Positions 8,702-17,754 are shown, counted from the first letter of the stretch. The stretch is DNA of 64,000 nucleotides from Corynebacterium pollutisoli (GCF_900177745.1 NZ_FXAR01000005.1:169482-233481), one strand, 5' to 3'. The notes: generated by a model not told the origin, from the sequence alone. A program made the numbers and translations.

Positions 8702-10441
8702 ATGCTCTCCACCATGCAGAATGTGCCGCTGTCGATTTCGCGGATCCTGGAGTACGGCGCGACGGCCCACGCGTCGACGAAGGTGACCACGTGGCGCACC
8801 GATCATGCCGAGGAGACGACGTTCGAGGAGGTCCGCGCCCGGGCGGCGGCCTTCGCCAACGCGCTGCGCGACGACCTGGGAATCACCGGTGACCAGCGGG
8901 TGGGCTCGTTCATGCACAACTGCGCGGAGCATCTCGAGGTGCAGTTCGGTGTGTCGAGCATGGGGGCGGTGTTCGCGCCGCTCAACAAGCAGCTGATGAC
9001 GGATCAGGTGCGGCACATCATCAACCACGCGCAGATCGAGATCATCGTGTGTGATCCGCGTCTCGCCGCCGCGCTGGGCAAGGCCCTCGACGGCTGCCGC
9101 ACGGTCCGCGCCATCGTCTTCACGGGTCTGCAGCCGGTGGAGCCGCTGGCGGAGCACATCCCGGACCATCTCGCCGTCCACTCCTACGAGGCACTGCTCG
9201 ACGGCCGGTCCACGGTCTTCGACTGGCCGGTCCTCGACGAGGACACCACCGCCGCGATCTGCTACTCGACGGGCACCTCGGGTGCCCCGAAGGGCGTGGC
9301 CTACTCGCACCGTTCCGTCTACCTGCAGGCTATGTCGCTGCGGGCCACGGACTCCCTGTCGGTCTCCCACGGCGAGTCCTTCCTGTGCTGTGTGCCGATC
9401 TACCACGTCCTGTCATGGGGCGTGCCCTACGCGGCGTTCATGTCCGGCACCCCCCTGGTGTTCCCGGACTCGGACGTCTCCGCCCCGACGCTGGCCCGCC
9501 TCATCGCCGCGGTGCACCCGCGCGTGGCGCACGGCGTGCCGACGGTGTGGATCCAGCTCATGGTCCACTACCTGCACAATCCCCCGGAGCGTATGTCGCT
9601 CACCGAGCTCTACGTCGGCGGTTCCCCGGCCCCGCCGATCCTCATCCAGCTGTGGGAGGAACGCTACGGCGTCGACGTCGTCCACGTGTGGGGCATGACG
9701 GAGACGTCCTCGGTGGGCACGGTCGCGCGGCCGCCGTCGGGTTCCTCCGGCGAGGCCCGCTGGGCGTACCGCGTCAGTCAGGGTCGTTTCTCCAACCTGC
9801 TGGAGTACCGGGTGGTCAACGACGGCCAGGTCGTCTCCTCCACCGACCGCAACCAGGGTGAGATCCAGGTGCGCGGCAACATCGTCACCGGCGAGTACTA
9901 CCACTCGCCCACCGAGGACGGCGACGGCTCCGCCAGCCAGTTCCGCGGCCGCGAGGTCGACGACGCGGAGGAGCTGTTCACCGCGGACGGCTGGCTGCGC
10001 ACCGGCGACGTCGGCTCCGTCACCGCCGACGGCTTCCTCACCGTCTCCGACCGCGCGCGCGACGTCATCCGTTCGGGCGGCGAGTGGATCTACTCCGCCA
10101 TGCTGGAGAGCCTCATCATGAACGCCCCCGAGGTCGTCGAGTGTGCCGTCATCGGCTACCCGGACGAGAAGTGGGGCGAGCGTCCGCTGGCGGTCACCGT
10201 CCTCCACGAGGACATCGCCCAGACGAAGCAGACCGCCGAGGAGCTGCGCGACCAGCTGCGCTCCTCGCTGCCGGGCTGGATGCTGCCGGAGTACTGGACC
10301 TTCGTACGGGACATCGACAAGACCTCCGTCGGCAAGTTCGACAAGAAGGACCTGCGCAAGCACCTCGCGGACGGGGACTTCGAGATCGTCAAGCTCAAGG
10401 GTCCGGGCGAGAAGGACGTGCCCACCGCGGACGAACGGTAG
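8702..10441 (+). CDS. Acyl-CoA synthetase (AMP-binding, fatty-acid ligase family)
   Basis: ANL-superfamily enzyme that activates a carboxylic acid through an acyl-adenylate and transfers it to CoA; 579 aa. The P-loop CYSTGTSGAPKG is at residues 187-198, followed by the A5 motif VWGMTETS, the A7 motif WLRTGDVGSV, the hinge DRARDVIRSGGEWI, and the C-terminal catalytic lysine in SVGKFDKKDLRK. Overall it resembles medium/long-chain fatty-acyl-CoA ligases, but the substrate cannot be fixed from sequence. It stands alone, divergent from rho, and is probably transcribed without a leader. The following moaA is 58 nt away and is probably expressed separately. Confidence 0.85.
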   Translation: MLSTMQNVPLSISRILEYGATAHASTKVTTWRTDHAEETTFEEVRARAAAFANALRDDLGITGDQRVGSFMHNCAEHLEVQFGVSSMGAVFAPLNKQLMTDQVRHIINHAQIEIIVCDPRLAAALGKALDGCRTVRAIVFTGLQPVEPLAEHIPDHLAVHSYEALLDGRSTVFDWPVLDEDTTAAICYSTGTSGAPKGVAYSHRSVYLQAMSLRATDSLSVSHGESFLCCVPIYHVLSWGVPYAAFMSGTPLVFPDSDVSAPTLARLIAAVHPRVAHGVPTVWIQLMVHYLHNPPERMSLTELYVGGSPAPPILIQLWEERYGVDVVHVWGMTETSSVGTVARPPSGSSGEARWAYRVSQGRFSNLLEYRVVNDGQVVSSTDRNQGEIQVRGNIVTGEYYHSPTEDGDGSASQFRGREVDDAEELFTADGWLRTGDVGSVTADGFLTVSDRARDVIRSGGEWIYSAMLESLIMNAPEVVECAVIGYPDEKWGERPLAVTVLHEDIAQTKQTAEELRDQLRSSLPGWMLPEYWTFVRDIDKTSVGKFDKKDLRKHLADGDFEIVKLKGPGEKDVPTADER

Positions 10442-10499
10442 ATTTTCCACGGCCTTTCCGTTGCTAATACGGGTGGCCGATCACTACCATGGACACGTA

Positions 10500-11567
10500 A
10501 TGGCCGAGAGACTGATTCTGCAGACCCCGCCGCGGCACGACACCCCCGCGGGGCGGCCACTCACGCTCACCGACCGCCACGGTCGCACGGCCCGCGATCT
10601 GCGCGTCAGCCTCACCGACCGCTGCAACCTTCGCTGCACCTACTGCATGCCCGCCGAGGGCCTCGACTGGATGCCCACGCAGGACACGCTCAGCGACGCC
10701 GAGGTCATCCGCCTCATCACCATCGCCGTCCGCGACCTGGGCATCCGCCAGGTCCGCTTCACCGGCGGCGAACCACTGCTGCGCCGCTCCCTGGCCGACA
10801 TCATCGCCGCCACCACGCAGCTGCGTACCGACGAGGGCCGCGTCCCGGCCACCGCCTTGACCACCAACGGGCTGGGCCTGGACAAGCGTCTCCCGGAGCT
10901 GGTCGACGCCGGCCTCGCCCGCGTCAACATCTCCCTCGACTCCCTCGACCGGGAGCGCTACGCCCGCCTCACCCGCCGTGACCGGCTGCCGGATGTCCTG
11001 CGCGCCATCGACGCGGTGCTCGCCGCCGGGCTGCATCCCCTCAAGCTCAACACCGTCGTCATGCCGGGGGTCAACGAGGACGACATCCTCCCTCTGGCCC
11101 ACTTCGCGCTGGACTCCGGAGCCCAGCTGCGCTTCATCGAGCAGATGCCGCTCGGCCCCCGCGAGGAGTGGAAGCGCGGCGACATGGTCACCGCCGACGA
11201 CATCCTCGCCCGGCTGCGCACCGACTTCGAGCTCACCCCGGTTGAGGAACCGCGCGGCGCGGCACCGGCCGCACTGTGGACGGCACGGGGCGTCGACAAG
11301 CAGGGCACCATCGGCGTCATCGCCTCGGTGACCCGGCCCTTCTGCGGTGACTGCGACCGCACGCGCCTGACCACCGACGGCGCGATGCGCACGTGCCTGT
11401 TCTCGCGGACCGAGACCTCGCTGCGCGACCTCATGCGCGCCGGCGCCGACGACGCCGCCCTCGCCGCCGCCTGGGCCGGGGCCATGCGGGAGAAGAAGCC
11501 CGGCCACGGCATCGACGACCCGGGGTTCCTCCAGCCCGACCGCACCATGTCGGCCATCGGCGGCTGA
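10500..11567 (+). CDS. moaA: GTP 3',8-cyclase (molybdenum cofactor, radical SAM)
   Basis: Radical-SAM enzyme for the first step of molybdopterin synthesis. I start it at ATG 10500 (MAERLILQTPPRH), 355 aa; the frame is open further upstream but overlaps the ligase gene. The N-terminal cluster motif is CNLRCTYC (about residues 43-50). The C-terminal second [4Fe-4S] site is FCGDCDRTRLTTDG...TCLF. The protein ends in the required GG (MSAIGG). TACCAT at 10485-10490 could be its -10. It leads moaA-moeA-moaC-mobA, with 1 nt before the moeA start. Confidence 0.95.
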   Translation: MAERLILQTPPRHDTPAGRPLTLTDRHGRTARDLRVSLTDRCNLRCTYCMPAEGLDWMPTQDTLSDAEVIRLITIAVRDLGIRQVRFTGGEPLLRRSLADIIAATTQLRTDEGRVPATALTTNGLGLDKRLPELVDAGLARVNISLDSLDRERYARLTRRDRLPDVLRAIDAVLAAGLHPLKLNTVVMPGVNEDDILPLAHFALDSGAQLRFIEQMPLGPREEWKRGDMVTADDILARLRTDFELTPVEEPRGAAPAALWTARGVDKQGTIGVIASVTRPFCGDCDRTRLTTDGAMRTCLFSRTETSLRDLMRAGADDAALAAAWAGAMREKKPGHGIDDPGFLQPDRTMSAIGG

Positions 11568-11568
11568 C

Positions 11569-12789
11569 GTGCGCACCATCCCCGAGCATCTCGCCGCGGT
11601 CCTCGCGACGGCCACTCCCCTGCCCCCGGTGCGTGTCGACGTCCGCGCCGCCCACGGCCTCACCCTCGCCGCGGACAGCCCGGCGCGCCTGCCGGTGCCG
11701 CCGTTCACCAACTCCGCGATGGACGGTTTCCTCGTGCACTCCGCCGACCTGGAGGGTGGTGCGCCGTGGACGCTGCCGGTCGTCGCCGACGTCCCCGCCG
11801 GGGCCGCCCCCGTCCCTCTCGAGCGCGGGTCAGCGCTGCGGGTCATGACAGGCGCGCCTGTCGCAGGCGACCCGGAGCTGCTGCGAGTCATCCCCGTGGA
11901 GGACACCGACATCGCACCGGGCCCGGGCGCGCTGCCGGCGGAGGTGACCATCCGTGATCTCCGCCCCGCGCGGACCCACATCCGCCGGGCCGGGGAGAAC
12001 ATCGCCGTCGGCGAGCCCGCACTGGCGGCCGGGACGGTGCTCGACGCCGGGGGCGTCGCGGCGGCCGTCTCGTGCAGGATCACGGAGGTGGAGGCCCATC
12101 CGCGGCCCCGGGTGGCGGTGATCTCCTCCGGCGACGAACTGCTCGAGCCCGGTGTCACGCCTGGCCCGGGGCAGCTGCCGGACTCCAACCGGGTGATGCT
12201 CGCCGCGCTCCTCGCTGAGCACGGCATCACACAGGTCACCGACGTCCACTGCGGCGACGGCCCGGGCGGGTTCCGGGAGCTTATCGACGCCCTCTCCGCG
12301 GACCACGACCTCGTGCTCACCACCGGCGGGGTCTCCGTCGGCGCCTTCGACGTCGTCCGCGAGGTGACCGAGCCCGCCGGCGTGTGGTTCGGCACCGTCG
12401 CCCAGCGCCCCGGCCAGCACCAGGGCGCGGGCACGTGGAACGGGGTGCCGCTCGTGTGTCTGCCGGGTAACCCCGTCGCCGCGTTCGTCTCCTTCCTCCT
12501 CTATGTCCCGCCGCTGCTGCAGACGCTGGCCGGGCGTACCCCGCAGCGCCCGCAGGTCACCGCGCTGCTCACCGGCGACGGCCTGCCCGCGCGTCCCGAC
12601 CGGACCGTGCTCGCCCCGGTGCGCGTGACATACACCGAGGTCGGGGTCATGGCCACCCCCTTCGACCGACGTGTGGGGTCGCATCTGGTGGCCTCCCTCG
12701 CCGACACCCACGGCCTGGCCGTCGTCCCGCCGGGCGGCGAGCGGCTGGTGGCCGGCGACCCCGTCCGCGTCCTGCTCCGGCTAGGTTAG
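11569..12789 (+). CDS. moeA: Molybdopterin molybdenumtransferase
   Basis: Inserts molybdate into adenylated molybdopterin. Start GTG 11569 directly follows the moaA stop; 406 aa, the family length. Visible motifs: PPFTNSAMDGF near residue 45, ISSGDELLEPG, the substrate loop LTTGGVSVGAFD, and LPGNPVAAFVSFLLYVPP. The C-terminal MoeA domain IV is present. It carries one exact copy of the 11-bp CGTCGATAAGC word (12279-12289), where a leucine is spelled CTT, a codon seldom used in this gene. Confidence 0.94.
   Translation: MRTIPEHLAAVLATATPLPPVRVDVRAAHGLTLAADSPARLPVPPFTNSAMDGFLVHSADLEGGAPWTLPVVADVPAGAAPVPLERGSALRVMTGAPVAGDPELLRVIPVEDTDIAPGPGALPAEVTIRDLRPARTHIRRAGENIAVGEPALAAGTVLDAGGVAAAVSCRITEVEAHPRPRVAVISSGDELLEPGVTPGPGQLPDSNRVMLAALLAEHGITQVTDVHCGDGPGGFRELIDALSADHDLVLTTGGVSVGAFDVVREVTEPAGVWFGTVAQRPGQHQGAGTWNGVPLVCLPGNPVAAFVSFLLYVPPLLQTLAGRTPQRPQVTALLTGDGLPARPDRTVLAPVRVTYTEVGVMATPFDRRVGSHLVASLADTHGLAVVPPGGERLVAGDPVRVLLRLG
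12279..12289 (-). repeat. CGTCGATAAGC word, copy 1
   Basis: Inside moeA, where the complement is read in frame as Leu-Ile-Asp (CTT ATC GAC). Confidence 0.8.
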
Positions 12790-12795
12790 GAAGAC

Positions 12796-13260
12796 ATGAA
12801 GTTCACCCATCTCGACGACGCCGGTGCGGCGTACATGGTCGATGTCACCGAGAAGAATCCCACCGTGCGCACGGCCACCGCGCAGGGTGAGGTCGCCTGC
12901 TCCCCCGAGGTGCTCGCCGCCCTGCGCGACGGCACCGTGCCGAAGGGTGATGTGCTGGCGGTCGCCCGCATCGCCGGCATCTCCGCGGCGAAGAAGGTCC
13001 CGGACCTGCTGCCGCTCGCCCACACCATTGGCGTCCACGGCTGCGCGGTGGAGCTGGACATCCGCGAGGACCACGTCTTCATCGAGGCCACCGTGCGCAC
13101 CGCCGACCGCACCGGCGTGGAGATGGAGGCCCTCACCGCCGTCACCGTCGCCGCGCTGTCGGTCGTCGACATGGTCAAGGGCGTGGACCGCTCCGCCGTC
13201 ATCCGCTCGTGCATGATCACCGCCAAGTCGGGGGGTCGCTCCGGGGACTGGTCGCGCTGA
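12796..13260 (+). CDS. moaC: Cyclic pyranopterin monophosphate synthase
   Basis: Works with MoaA to make cyclic pyranopterin monophosphate; 154 aa. It starts at ATG 12796 with AGGAAG just upstream. Family motifs: NPTVRTATAQGEV, the LLPLAHTIGVHGCAVEL hexamer-core segment, and GVEMEALTAVTVAALSVVDMVKG. It lies 6 nt after moeA, and its end overlaps the long form of mobA. Confidence 0.95.
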   Translation: MKFTHLDDAGAAYMVDVTEKNPTVRTATAQGEVACSPEVLAALRDGTVPKGDVLAVARIAGISAAKKVPDLLPLAHTIGVHGCAVELDIREDHVFIEATVRTADRTGVEMEALTAVTVAALSVVDMVKGVDRSAVIRSCMITAKSGGRSGDWSR

Positions 13261-13811
13261 TCGAGACGATCCTCCTCGCCGGGGGCCGCGGGGAGCGCAT
13301 GGGCGGGGTGGACAAGGCGAGCGTGCGGCTGAACGGCCGCCGCCTCATCGACCACCTTCTCCCCGCCCTGCCCGGGCCGGTCATCGTGGTCAGCCCCCAT
13401 GACCTGCCGCTTCCCGACGCCGCGCGCCGCGTCACCGAGGACCCGCCCTACGGCGGTCCCGTCGCCGGCATCGCCGCCGCCGCGCCGCTCATCCGCTCGG
13501 ACCTGGTGGCGGTCCTCTCGGTCGACGCGCCCGACTCCCCCGCCCTCCTGCCCGCACTTGTCGACGCCCTCACCGCCGCCCCCGACGCCGGCGTCGCCGT
13601 CACCCGCTCCGCCGACGGCTGGGTGCAGCCGTTGTGCGCGGTGTGGCGTCGGGACGCTCTCCTCGCGGCGTTGGCCACGCTGGAGTCGACCCGCGACATC
13701 GCCGCGAAACGGCTCCTGGCCGCCGCGACGGTCGTGGAGGTGCCCGGCGCGGGCCTGGACACCGACTACGACACCCTCGCCGAGCTCGCTCAGCGCGGCG
13801 AGGTCGGCTGA
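13209..13811 (+). CDS. mobA: Molybdenum cofactor guanylyltransferase (MobA-like)
   Basis: Attaches GMP to molybdopterin to give the bis-MGD cofactor used by NarG. The nucleotide-binding signature ILLAGGRGERMGGVDKA lies near the N-terminus, with DAPDSP as the later metal-binding region; about 180-200 aa. The given start, GTG 13209, overlaps moaC by 52 nt. A shorter version starting near 13258 at CTG (LIETILLAGG) would abut the moaC stop and fits the family better, but CTG is a rare start. The N-terminus is therefore uncertain. Confidence 0.85.
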   Translation: MHDHRQVGGSLRGLVALIETILLAGGRGERMGGVDKASVRLNGRRLIDHLLPALPGPVIVVSPHDLPLPDAARRVTEDPPYGGPVAGIAAAAPLIRSDLVAVLSVDAPDSPALLPALVDALTAAPDAGVAVTRSADGWVQPLCAVWRRDALLAALATLESTRDIAAKRLLAAATVVEVPGAGLDTDYDTLAELAQRGEVG

Positions 13812-13812
13812 C

Positions 13813-15144
13813 TCAGCCGACGACGATCTGCCCGCGCTGCCCCTTCTCGGCGTCGGTCATGACGTGGTTGACGAAGGTGTAGGTGCCCGGTTCGTCGAAG
13901 GTGACCTCGACGAACCCGCCCTGGGCCGGGAGCAGCGGCAGCACCTGGGCCCCGGTGTCGGTGGCGTCGCGGATGAGGTGGCGTCCCTCGCTGAAGACGG
14001 CGTCGAAGATCTCCCCGACGAGGTGGAAGCTCACCGGGTTGTCGGGGCCGACGTCGAGGACCCAGAAGCGGACGGTGTCGCCGACCGCGGCCCGCAGCGG
14101 TGCGTCGACGTACTGGTGCGGGTAGCCGTTGAAGGCGGTGTGGTCGTAGGGCCCGTCGCTGACGCGCGCGGCGTCCGCCCCGGTGTCCCGCTCCCCCAGC
14201 CACACCGCGGAGGCGACGAGCGAGTACTCGGCGTCGACGGGCGGCAGGTCCGGTGGGTCGATGATGACGGCCCCGAACATGCCGTTCGCGATGTGCAGGC
14301 TCATCGGCGCCGTGGCGCAGTGGTACATCCAGATTCCCGAGCGTCGGGCGACGAACTCGTAGACGAGGGACTCCCCCGGGTTGATGGTCCGCATCGGGGC
14401 GTCGGGACTGACCTCCCCGGCGTGGAAGTCGACGGAGTGCCCCATGGTGCCGTCGTTGTGCAGGGTGAGGCGGAAGGTGTCCCCGACCTTCCCCCGCAGG
14501 GTGGGTCCGGGGAGCTGCCCGTCGAAGAGCCACACCACCTGCTCGTGGCCGGGGGCGACCTCGCGGATCTCCTCGGTGACGCTCCACTCCAGCTCGTGGA
14601 CGGTGCCCTCCGGGGCCGGCGGCAGCGCGGCGTCGTGGACCTCGGCGGTCGCCGGGGTCGCCGGGGCCGCCGTGTCAGCCGTGTCAGCCGCGCCGTGCTG
14701 GTGGGCGTCGACCACGACGACGGTGAGGATCATGCCCATCGCCTTGTGCCCGGCCACGGTGCACCACCCCTCGGTGTCGGTGCTGACCACCCCGGCGTCG
14801 AAGGTGAGGGAGTCGCCGGGGTCGACGAGCGCGGCCCGGCGGTCGTTGATCTGCAGGTCGTGACGCATGTCGTCGTCGTTGTGCAGCTCGATGATGAGGT
14901 GGGTGCCGGCGGGGACCTCGATGACGTCCGGGTGGTAGGCCATGTCCCGCATGCTCACCTCGACGGTGCGGGTGTCCCCGCCCGCCGCGACGGGGGTCTC
15001 CTCCGGGGCGGTCGTACCCAGGGTGAGGCCGAGGACGACGGCCGCGGCCAGGGCCAGGCCGACGAGGATCCACGAGGCCCAGCCGGCCGACGGCTGGGAG
15101 GGGGCCGACGCAGCCGGGGTGGAGGGGCCGAGGGGCAGGGTCAT
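13813..15144 (-). CDS. nirK: Copper nitrite reductase (NirK/AniA) with N-terminal cupredoxin domain
   Basis: Reduces nitrite to NO on the outer side of the membrane; 443 aa from ATG 15144. One helix at about residues 23-44 anchors it. An extra N-terminal cupredoxin domain (about 57-147) has type-1 copper ligand candidates H95, C128, H133 and M136/M138. The NirK core follows with a complete set: type-1 H236, C276, H284, M289; type-2 H241, H275, H427; catalytic D239 and H374. The extra blue-copper domain may feed electrons to the core, as in other fused NirKs. Its start overlaps the stop of the upstream membrane-protein gene (ATGA). Confidence 0.92.
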   Translation of the reverse strand: MTLPLGPSTPAASAPSQPSAGWASWILVGLALAAAVVLGLTLGTTAPEETPVAAGGDTRTVEVSMRDMAYHPDVIEVPAGTHLIIELHNDDDMRHDLQINDRRAALVDPGDSLTFDAGVVSTDTEGWCTVAGHKAMGMILTVVVVDAHQHGAADTADTAAPATPATAEVHDAALPPAPEGTVHELEWSVTEEIREVAPGHEQVVWLFDGQLPGPTLRGKVGDTFRLTLHNDGTMGHSVDFHAGEVSPDAPMRTINPGESLVYEFVARRSGIWMYHCATAPMSLHIANGMFGAVIIDPPDLPPVDAEYSLVASAVWLGERDTGADAARVSDGPYDHTAFNGYPHQYVDAPLRAAVGDTVRFWVLDVGPDNPVSFHLVGEIFDAVFSEGRHLIRDATDTGAQVLPLLPAQGGFVEVTFDEPGTYTFVNHVMTDAEKGQRGQIVVG

Positions 15145-16331
15145 GAGGGGTCCTTCCGGTACTGGAGGGTGACGGCGAGCGCCAGCGCGAGGACGTGGCC
15201 GAGCAGGCCGAGCGCCAGCAGGATGATCCCGGCGGGCCCGGGGGCCACGAGGGTGAGCACGCCGCCGAGGTTGATGAGGACCCACCGGGCCGGCCCGCCG
15301 CGGTCGGCCCGCTCCCGGGCGGCGATGACCTTCCCCGGTCCGCCGCCGACGAGGATGGGCAGCAGGTGCAGGAGCACGGAGGTGACCAGCTGCAGCAGGC
15401 CCGCGCCGAGGAGGGCCGGGACGAGCAGGCGGATGCCCTCCCGCGGGTCGACCTCACGGGCCAGCAGGACGGCGTCGGTGGTCGCCAGCGCCACCATCCA
15501 CACCGTGCCCGCGGCGACGCCGAGCCCGGCGGTGCGCCAGCGGGTGCCGGGCAGGACCCCGGCGAGGACCGGCTGCACGAGCATGACAGCGGCGGCGACG
15601 GTGACCAGGAGGGGGAGGGCGGCGGACGGGGCGTCGATAAGCAGGGCGCCCACGGCCAGGACGAGGCCCGCGGCGTGGACCACCAGGGCGCGGGTGCAGC
15701 GGGCCCGCGCGGTGGCGGAGATGCGCGCGCCGGTGAGGGTGGGCAGCAGGCTGATGATGGTGCCGAGCACCGTCAGCCACGTGAAGCCCCACACCGTGGC
15801 GCGGGAGTGGGCGGCGATGAGGTCGTCGTAGGAGCCGAGGCCGCGGCCCGCCGCCCAGGCGAGCCCGACAGCCAGGACGAGGAACGCGGCGGCCACCAGG
15901 TAGAACGGCACGGTCACCACGACGGAGCCGGCCAGGGACCGGCGCAGCCGCGACCACAGGGCCACCCCGTGCCACCCGAGTACGACCAGCACGAGGGCGG
16001 CGCCGAGATCGGCGGGCGCGGACCAGCCCGGTCCGGCGTCCCCGACGAGCAGCAGGAGGACGGCCCCCTGGAGGAGCGCCACGCGCCCGGCCACGGGGAG
16101 GTGGGAGGCGGCCGGGGTGCGGGTGAGGGCCTCGGTGAAGTGGGTGGAGTAGACGAGGACGGCGGTGGTCAGCGCGCCGAGGGTGAAGGGGTGGACGACG
16201 GCCCACCACGACGCCCCGGCGAGGAAGAACCCGAGGCCGGCGAGCATCCACGCGCCGATGACCACCGCGGCCGTGGTGTGCCAGCGGGCGCGGGAGCGTA
16301 GGGAGACGTCCGACAGTGCGAGGGTGCTCAT
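15141..16331 (-). CDS. Polytopic membrane protein coupled to NirK
   Basis: A 396-aa protein with about ten to eleven hydrophobic helices. Histidines occur at helix ends or within helices (VVHPFTLGALTTAVLVYSTHF, GWHGVALWSRL, HSRATVWGFTWLTVLGTIISLLP, HLLPILVGG), suggesting heme or copper contact. From memory, similar helices are fused to the N-terminus of cupredoxin/NirK-type proteins in other actinobacteria; here they are separate. It overlaps nnrS-like and nirK by 4 nt on each side, so all three are probably translated together. It may deliver electrons or copper to NirK; no enzymatic function is shown. One CGTCGATAAGC copy lies inside. Confidence 0.7.
   Translation of the reverse strand: MSTLALSDVSLRSRARWHTTAAVVIGAWMLAGLGFFLAGASWWAVVHPFTLGALTTAVLVYSTHFTEALTRTPAASHLPVAGRVALLQGAVLLLLVGDAGPGWSAPADLGAALVLVVLGWHGVALWSRLRRSLAGSVVVTVPFYLVAAAFLVLAVGLAWAAGRGLGSYDDLIAAHSRATVWGFTWLTVLGTIISLLPTLTGARISATARARCTRALVVHAAGLVLAVGALLIDAPSAALPLLVTVAAAVMLVQPVLAGVLPGTRWRTAGLGVAAGTVWMVALATTDAVLLAREVDPREGIRLLVPALLGAGLLQLVTSVLLHLLPILVGGGPGKVIAARERADRGGPARWVLINLGGVLTLVAPGPAGIILLALGLLGHVLALALAVTLQYRKDPS
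15632..15642 (+). repeat. CGTCGATAAGC word, copy 2
   Basis: Inside the membrane-protein gene upstream of nirK; the coding strand reads Leu-Leu-Ile-Asp with CTT. Confidence 0.8.
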
Positions 16332-17425
16332 CGGCGGGCCCTCCTCCGGGAGGCGCGCACGCTGAGAGTGACGCCGGTGAGAAGAAACGTCAGCACGGCG
16401 AGGACGTTGATGACGCCGCCGGCCTGCCACAGGGGGACGGCCTCCCGGGCGTCGCCGAGCAGGCGCAGCGCCAGCCCGCCGTGGAGGAGCGCCACGGGCA
16501 CGTACATCACGGGGTGGTACGGCAACGGGCGGCGGATGACGGCGGTGAGGATGATCGGGGCGTGCGCGAAGATCATGGAGATGACGAAACCGAGGAAGAC
16601 GGCGTGGACGGCGGCGTCGTAGAGGAATCCGGTGGTGGTCCGGGGGAACGCCACCCACAGCAGGCCCGCCAGCCCGAGCCACAGGTAGCCGGCCAGCATG
16701 CACACCGCGCTGAAGCGGGGCAGGCCCTGCGCGCGGACGAGGCGGCGGGCGACGTCGACGCGGGCGGTGACCACGGCGACGGCCACCAGCAGCAGGCCCA
16801 TGAGGGGGTGGCCCACCTCGGGGGCCGCGACGAAGAGGATCCCGGCGGCCGCGAGCGCCAGCACGAGCCCGGTGATGAGCGGCTCGGGATTCCCGGCCGT
16901 CACGGGGATGCGGGCCAGCTCAAGTCGTTCGCCGATGATGGTGGCCACGACGAAGACGACGGCGGGCGGCATGGCGGCGGCGAACCCGCCGTCGCCGAAG
17001 CCCCACAGGAGGGTGGCGCTGACGGCGCCGATGACGCCGGCCGCCTGGGCGATGACCGCGGCGGTCGCCTGGCGCCGGTGGACGGTGGCGTACACGAGGC
17101 CGAGCAGCAGGAAGCTGCCGGTGAACAGCAGGGCGGGCACCGCCACGGGGAGTCCGGCGAGGAGGGTGACGACACCGAGGGCGCTGCACACCGGGCCCGC
17201 CCACGCCCACCGGGTGCGCACCGCGACGGTGCGTTCCAGGCCGATGGCCCCGCCGACGAAGCCGAAGATCATGAGCGGCCCGTGGTCGGCGGCCAGCGTC
17301 GCTGCGCGGGTGCCGCCGAGGTACCCGAGCAGGGCGAGCGCGGCGGTCAGGCCGGTGAGGACCGAGGCTCCGGCGAAGGCCAGGAACACGAATCGGTGCC
17401 ACACCACCGGCTGATCTTTTTTCAC
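16328..17425 (-). CDS. NnrS-like membrane protein
   Basis: A 365-aa protein with about twelve helices, starting at GTG 17425 (VKKDQPVVWHRFVFLAF). Buried histidines appear in AADHGPLMIFGFVGG, AAVHAVFLGFVISMIFAHAPIIL and LLHGGLAL, resembling the NnrS family, heme-copper membrane proteins tied to NO tolerance and denitrification. An alternative GTG at 17467 would run into the promoter region. It heads the nnrS-like/membrane-protein/nirK operon, divergent from a DUF2249 gene. Confidence 0.7.
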   Translation of the reverse strand: MKKDQPVVWHRFVFLAFAGASVLTGLTAALALLGYLGGTRAATLAADHGPLMIFGFVGGAIGLERTVAVRTRWAWAGPVCSALGVVTLLAGLPVAVPALLFTGSFLLLGLVYATVHRRQATAAVIAQAAGVIGAVSATLLWGFGDGGFAAAMPPAVVFVVATIIGERLELARIPVTAGNPEPLITGLVLALAAAGILFVAAPEVGHPLMGLLLVAVAVVTARVDVARRLVRAQGLPRFSAVCMLAGYLWLGLAGLLWVAFPRTTTGFLYDAAVHAVFLGFVISMIFAHAPIILTAVIRRPLPYHPVMYVPVALLHGGLALRLLGDAREAVPLWQAGGVINVLAVLTFLLTGVTLSVRASRRRARR

Positions 17426-17481
17426 GGACTTAATCGTACTAAATTGGGGAGGCAGACAGAACACCACCGAAAGGACCCGCC
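17426..17481. promoter_or_regulatory. Divergent promoter of nnrS-like/nirK and DUF2249 genes
   Basis: A 56-nt gap with an AT-rich core, TTAATCGTACTAAATT (17430-17445), which stands out in this GC-rich region. It is an imperfect dyad (TTAAT-CGT-ACTAA) and could hold back-to-back -10 elements (TACTAA on plus, TTAGTACGAT on minus) and a shared operator. No known nitric-oxide regulator site is matched exactly. Confidence 0.45.
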
Positions 17482-17745
17482 ATGGAGATCAACCTCCCCC
17501 TCACCCCCGACGACTCCACCCCGGAACCCACCCTCATCGCCGCGGCCATCCCGCACGCCATCCGCCACGGCGCCATCCACGGCGCCCTGGGTACCCGCGC
17601 CGTCGGCGAATCCATGGTGCTCGTCGCCCCGCACAACCCGACCCCGCTGCTCACGGAGATCGAGCGCCGGGAGGAGGATTTCGACATCGAGTACCTCACC
17701 GAGGGCCCCGACACCTGGCGCCTCCGCTTCACCCGCACCGCCTGA
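17482..17745 (+). CDS. DUF2249 domain protein
   Basis: A small 87-aa protein starting at ATG 17482 after AAAGGA. The pattern (AIPHAIRHGAIHGALGTRAVGESMVLVAPHNPTPLLTEIE, ending DTWRLRFTRTA) matches the DUF2249/TusA-like fold, especially the H-P-L-L-segment and closing W-x-L-x-F. DUF2249 proteins are often found beside denitrification or NO-detoxification genes; the molecular role is unknown. It is divergent from the nirK operon. The next gene appears to have its own promoter. Confidence 0.75.
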   Translation: MEINLPLTPDDSTPEPTLIAAAIPHAIRHGAIHGALGTRAVGESMVLVAPHNPTPLLTEIERREEDFDIEYLTEGPDTWRLRFTRTA

Positions 17746-17748
17746 CCC

Positions 17749-17754
17749 TAGGAT
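17749..17754 (+). promoter_or_regulatory. -10 element before the methyltransferase gene
   Basis: TAGGAT lies 8 nt before ATG 17763 and there is no Shine-Dalgarno, again a leaderless-type arrangement. Confidence 0.4.

Noticed and set aside
11291..11301. CGTCGACAAGC and CGTCGAGAAGC variants as further copies of the 11-bp word
   Set aside because: Variants with C or G in the middle use preferred codons (Val-Asp-Lys, Leu-Leu-Asp), so part of their frequency is explained by coding; only the exact T form is counted as the signal.
12780..12795. TAGGTTAGG resembling half of a DtxR iron box
   Set aside because: Only one half is present, it lies at the end of moeA, and the downstream moaC is in the same operon.
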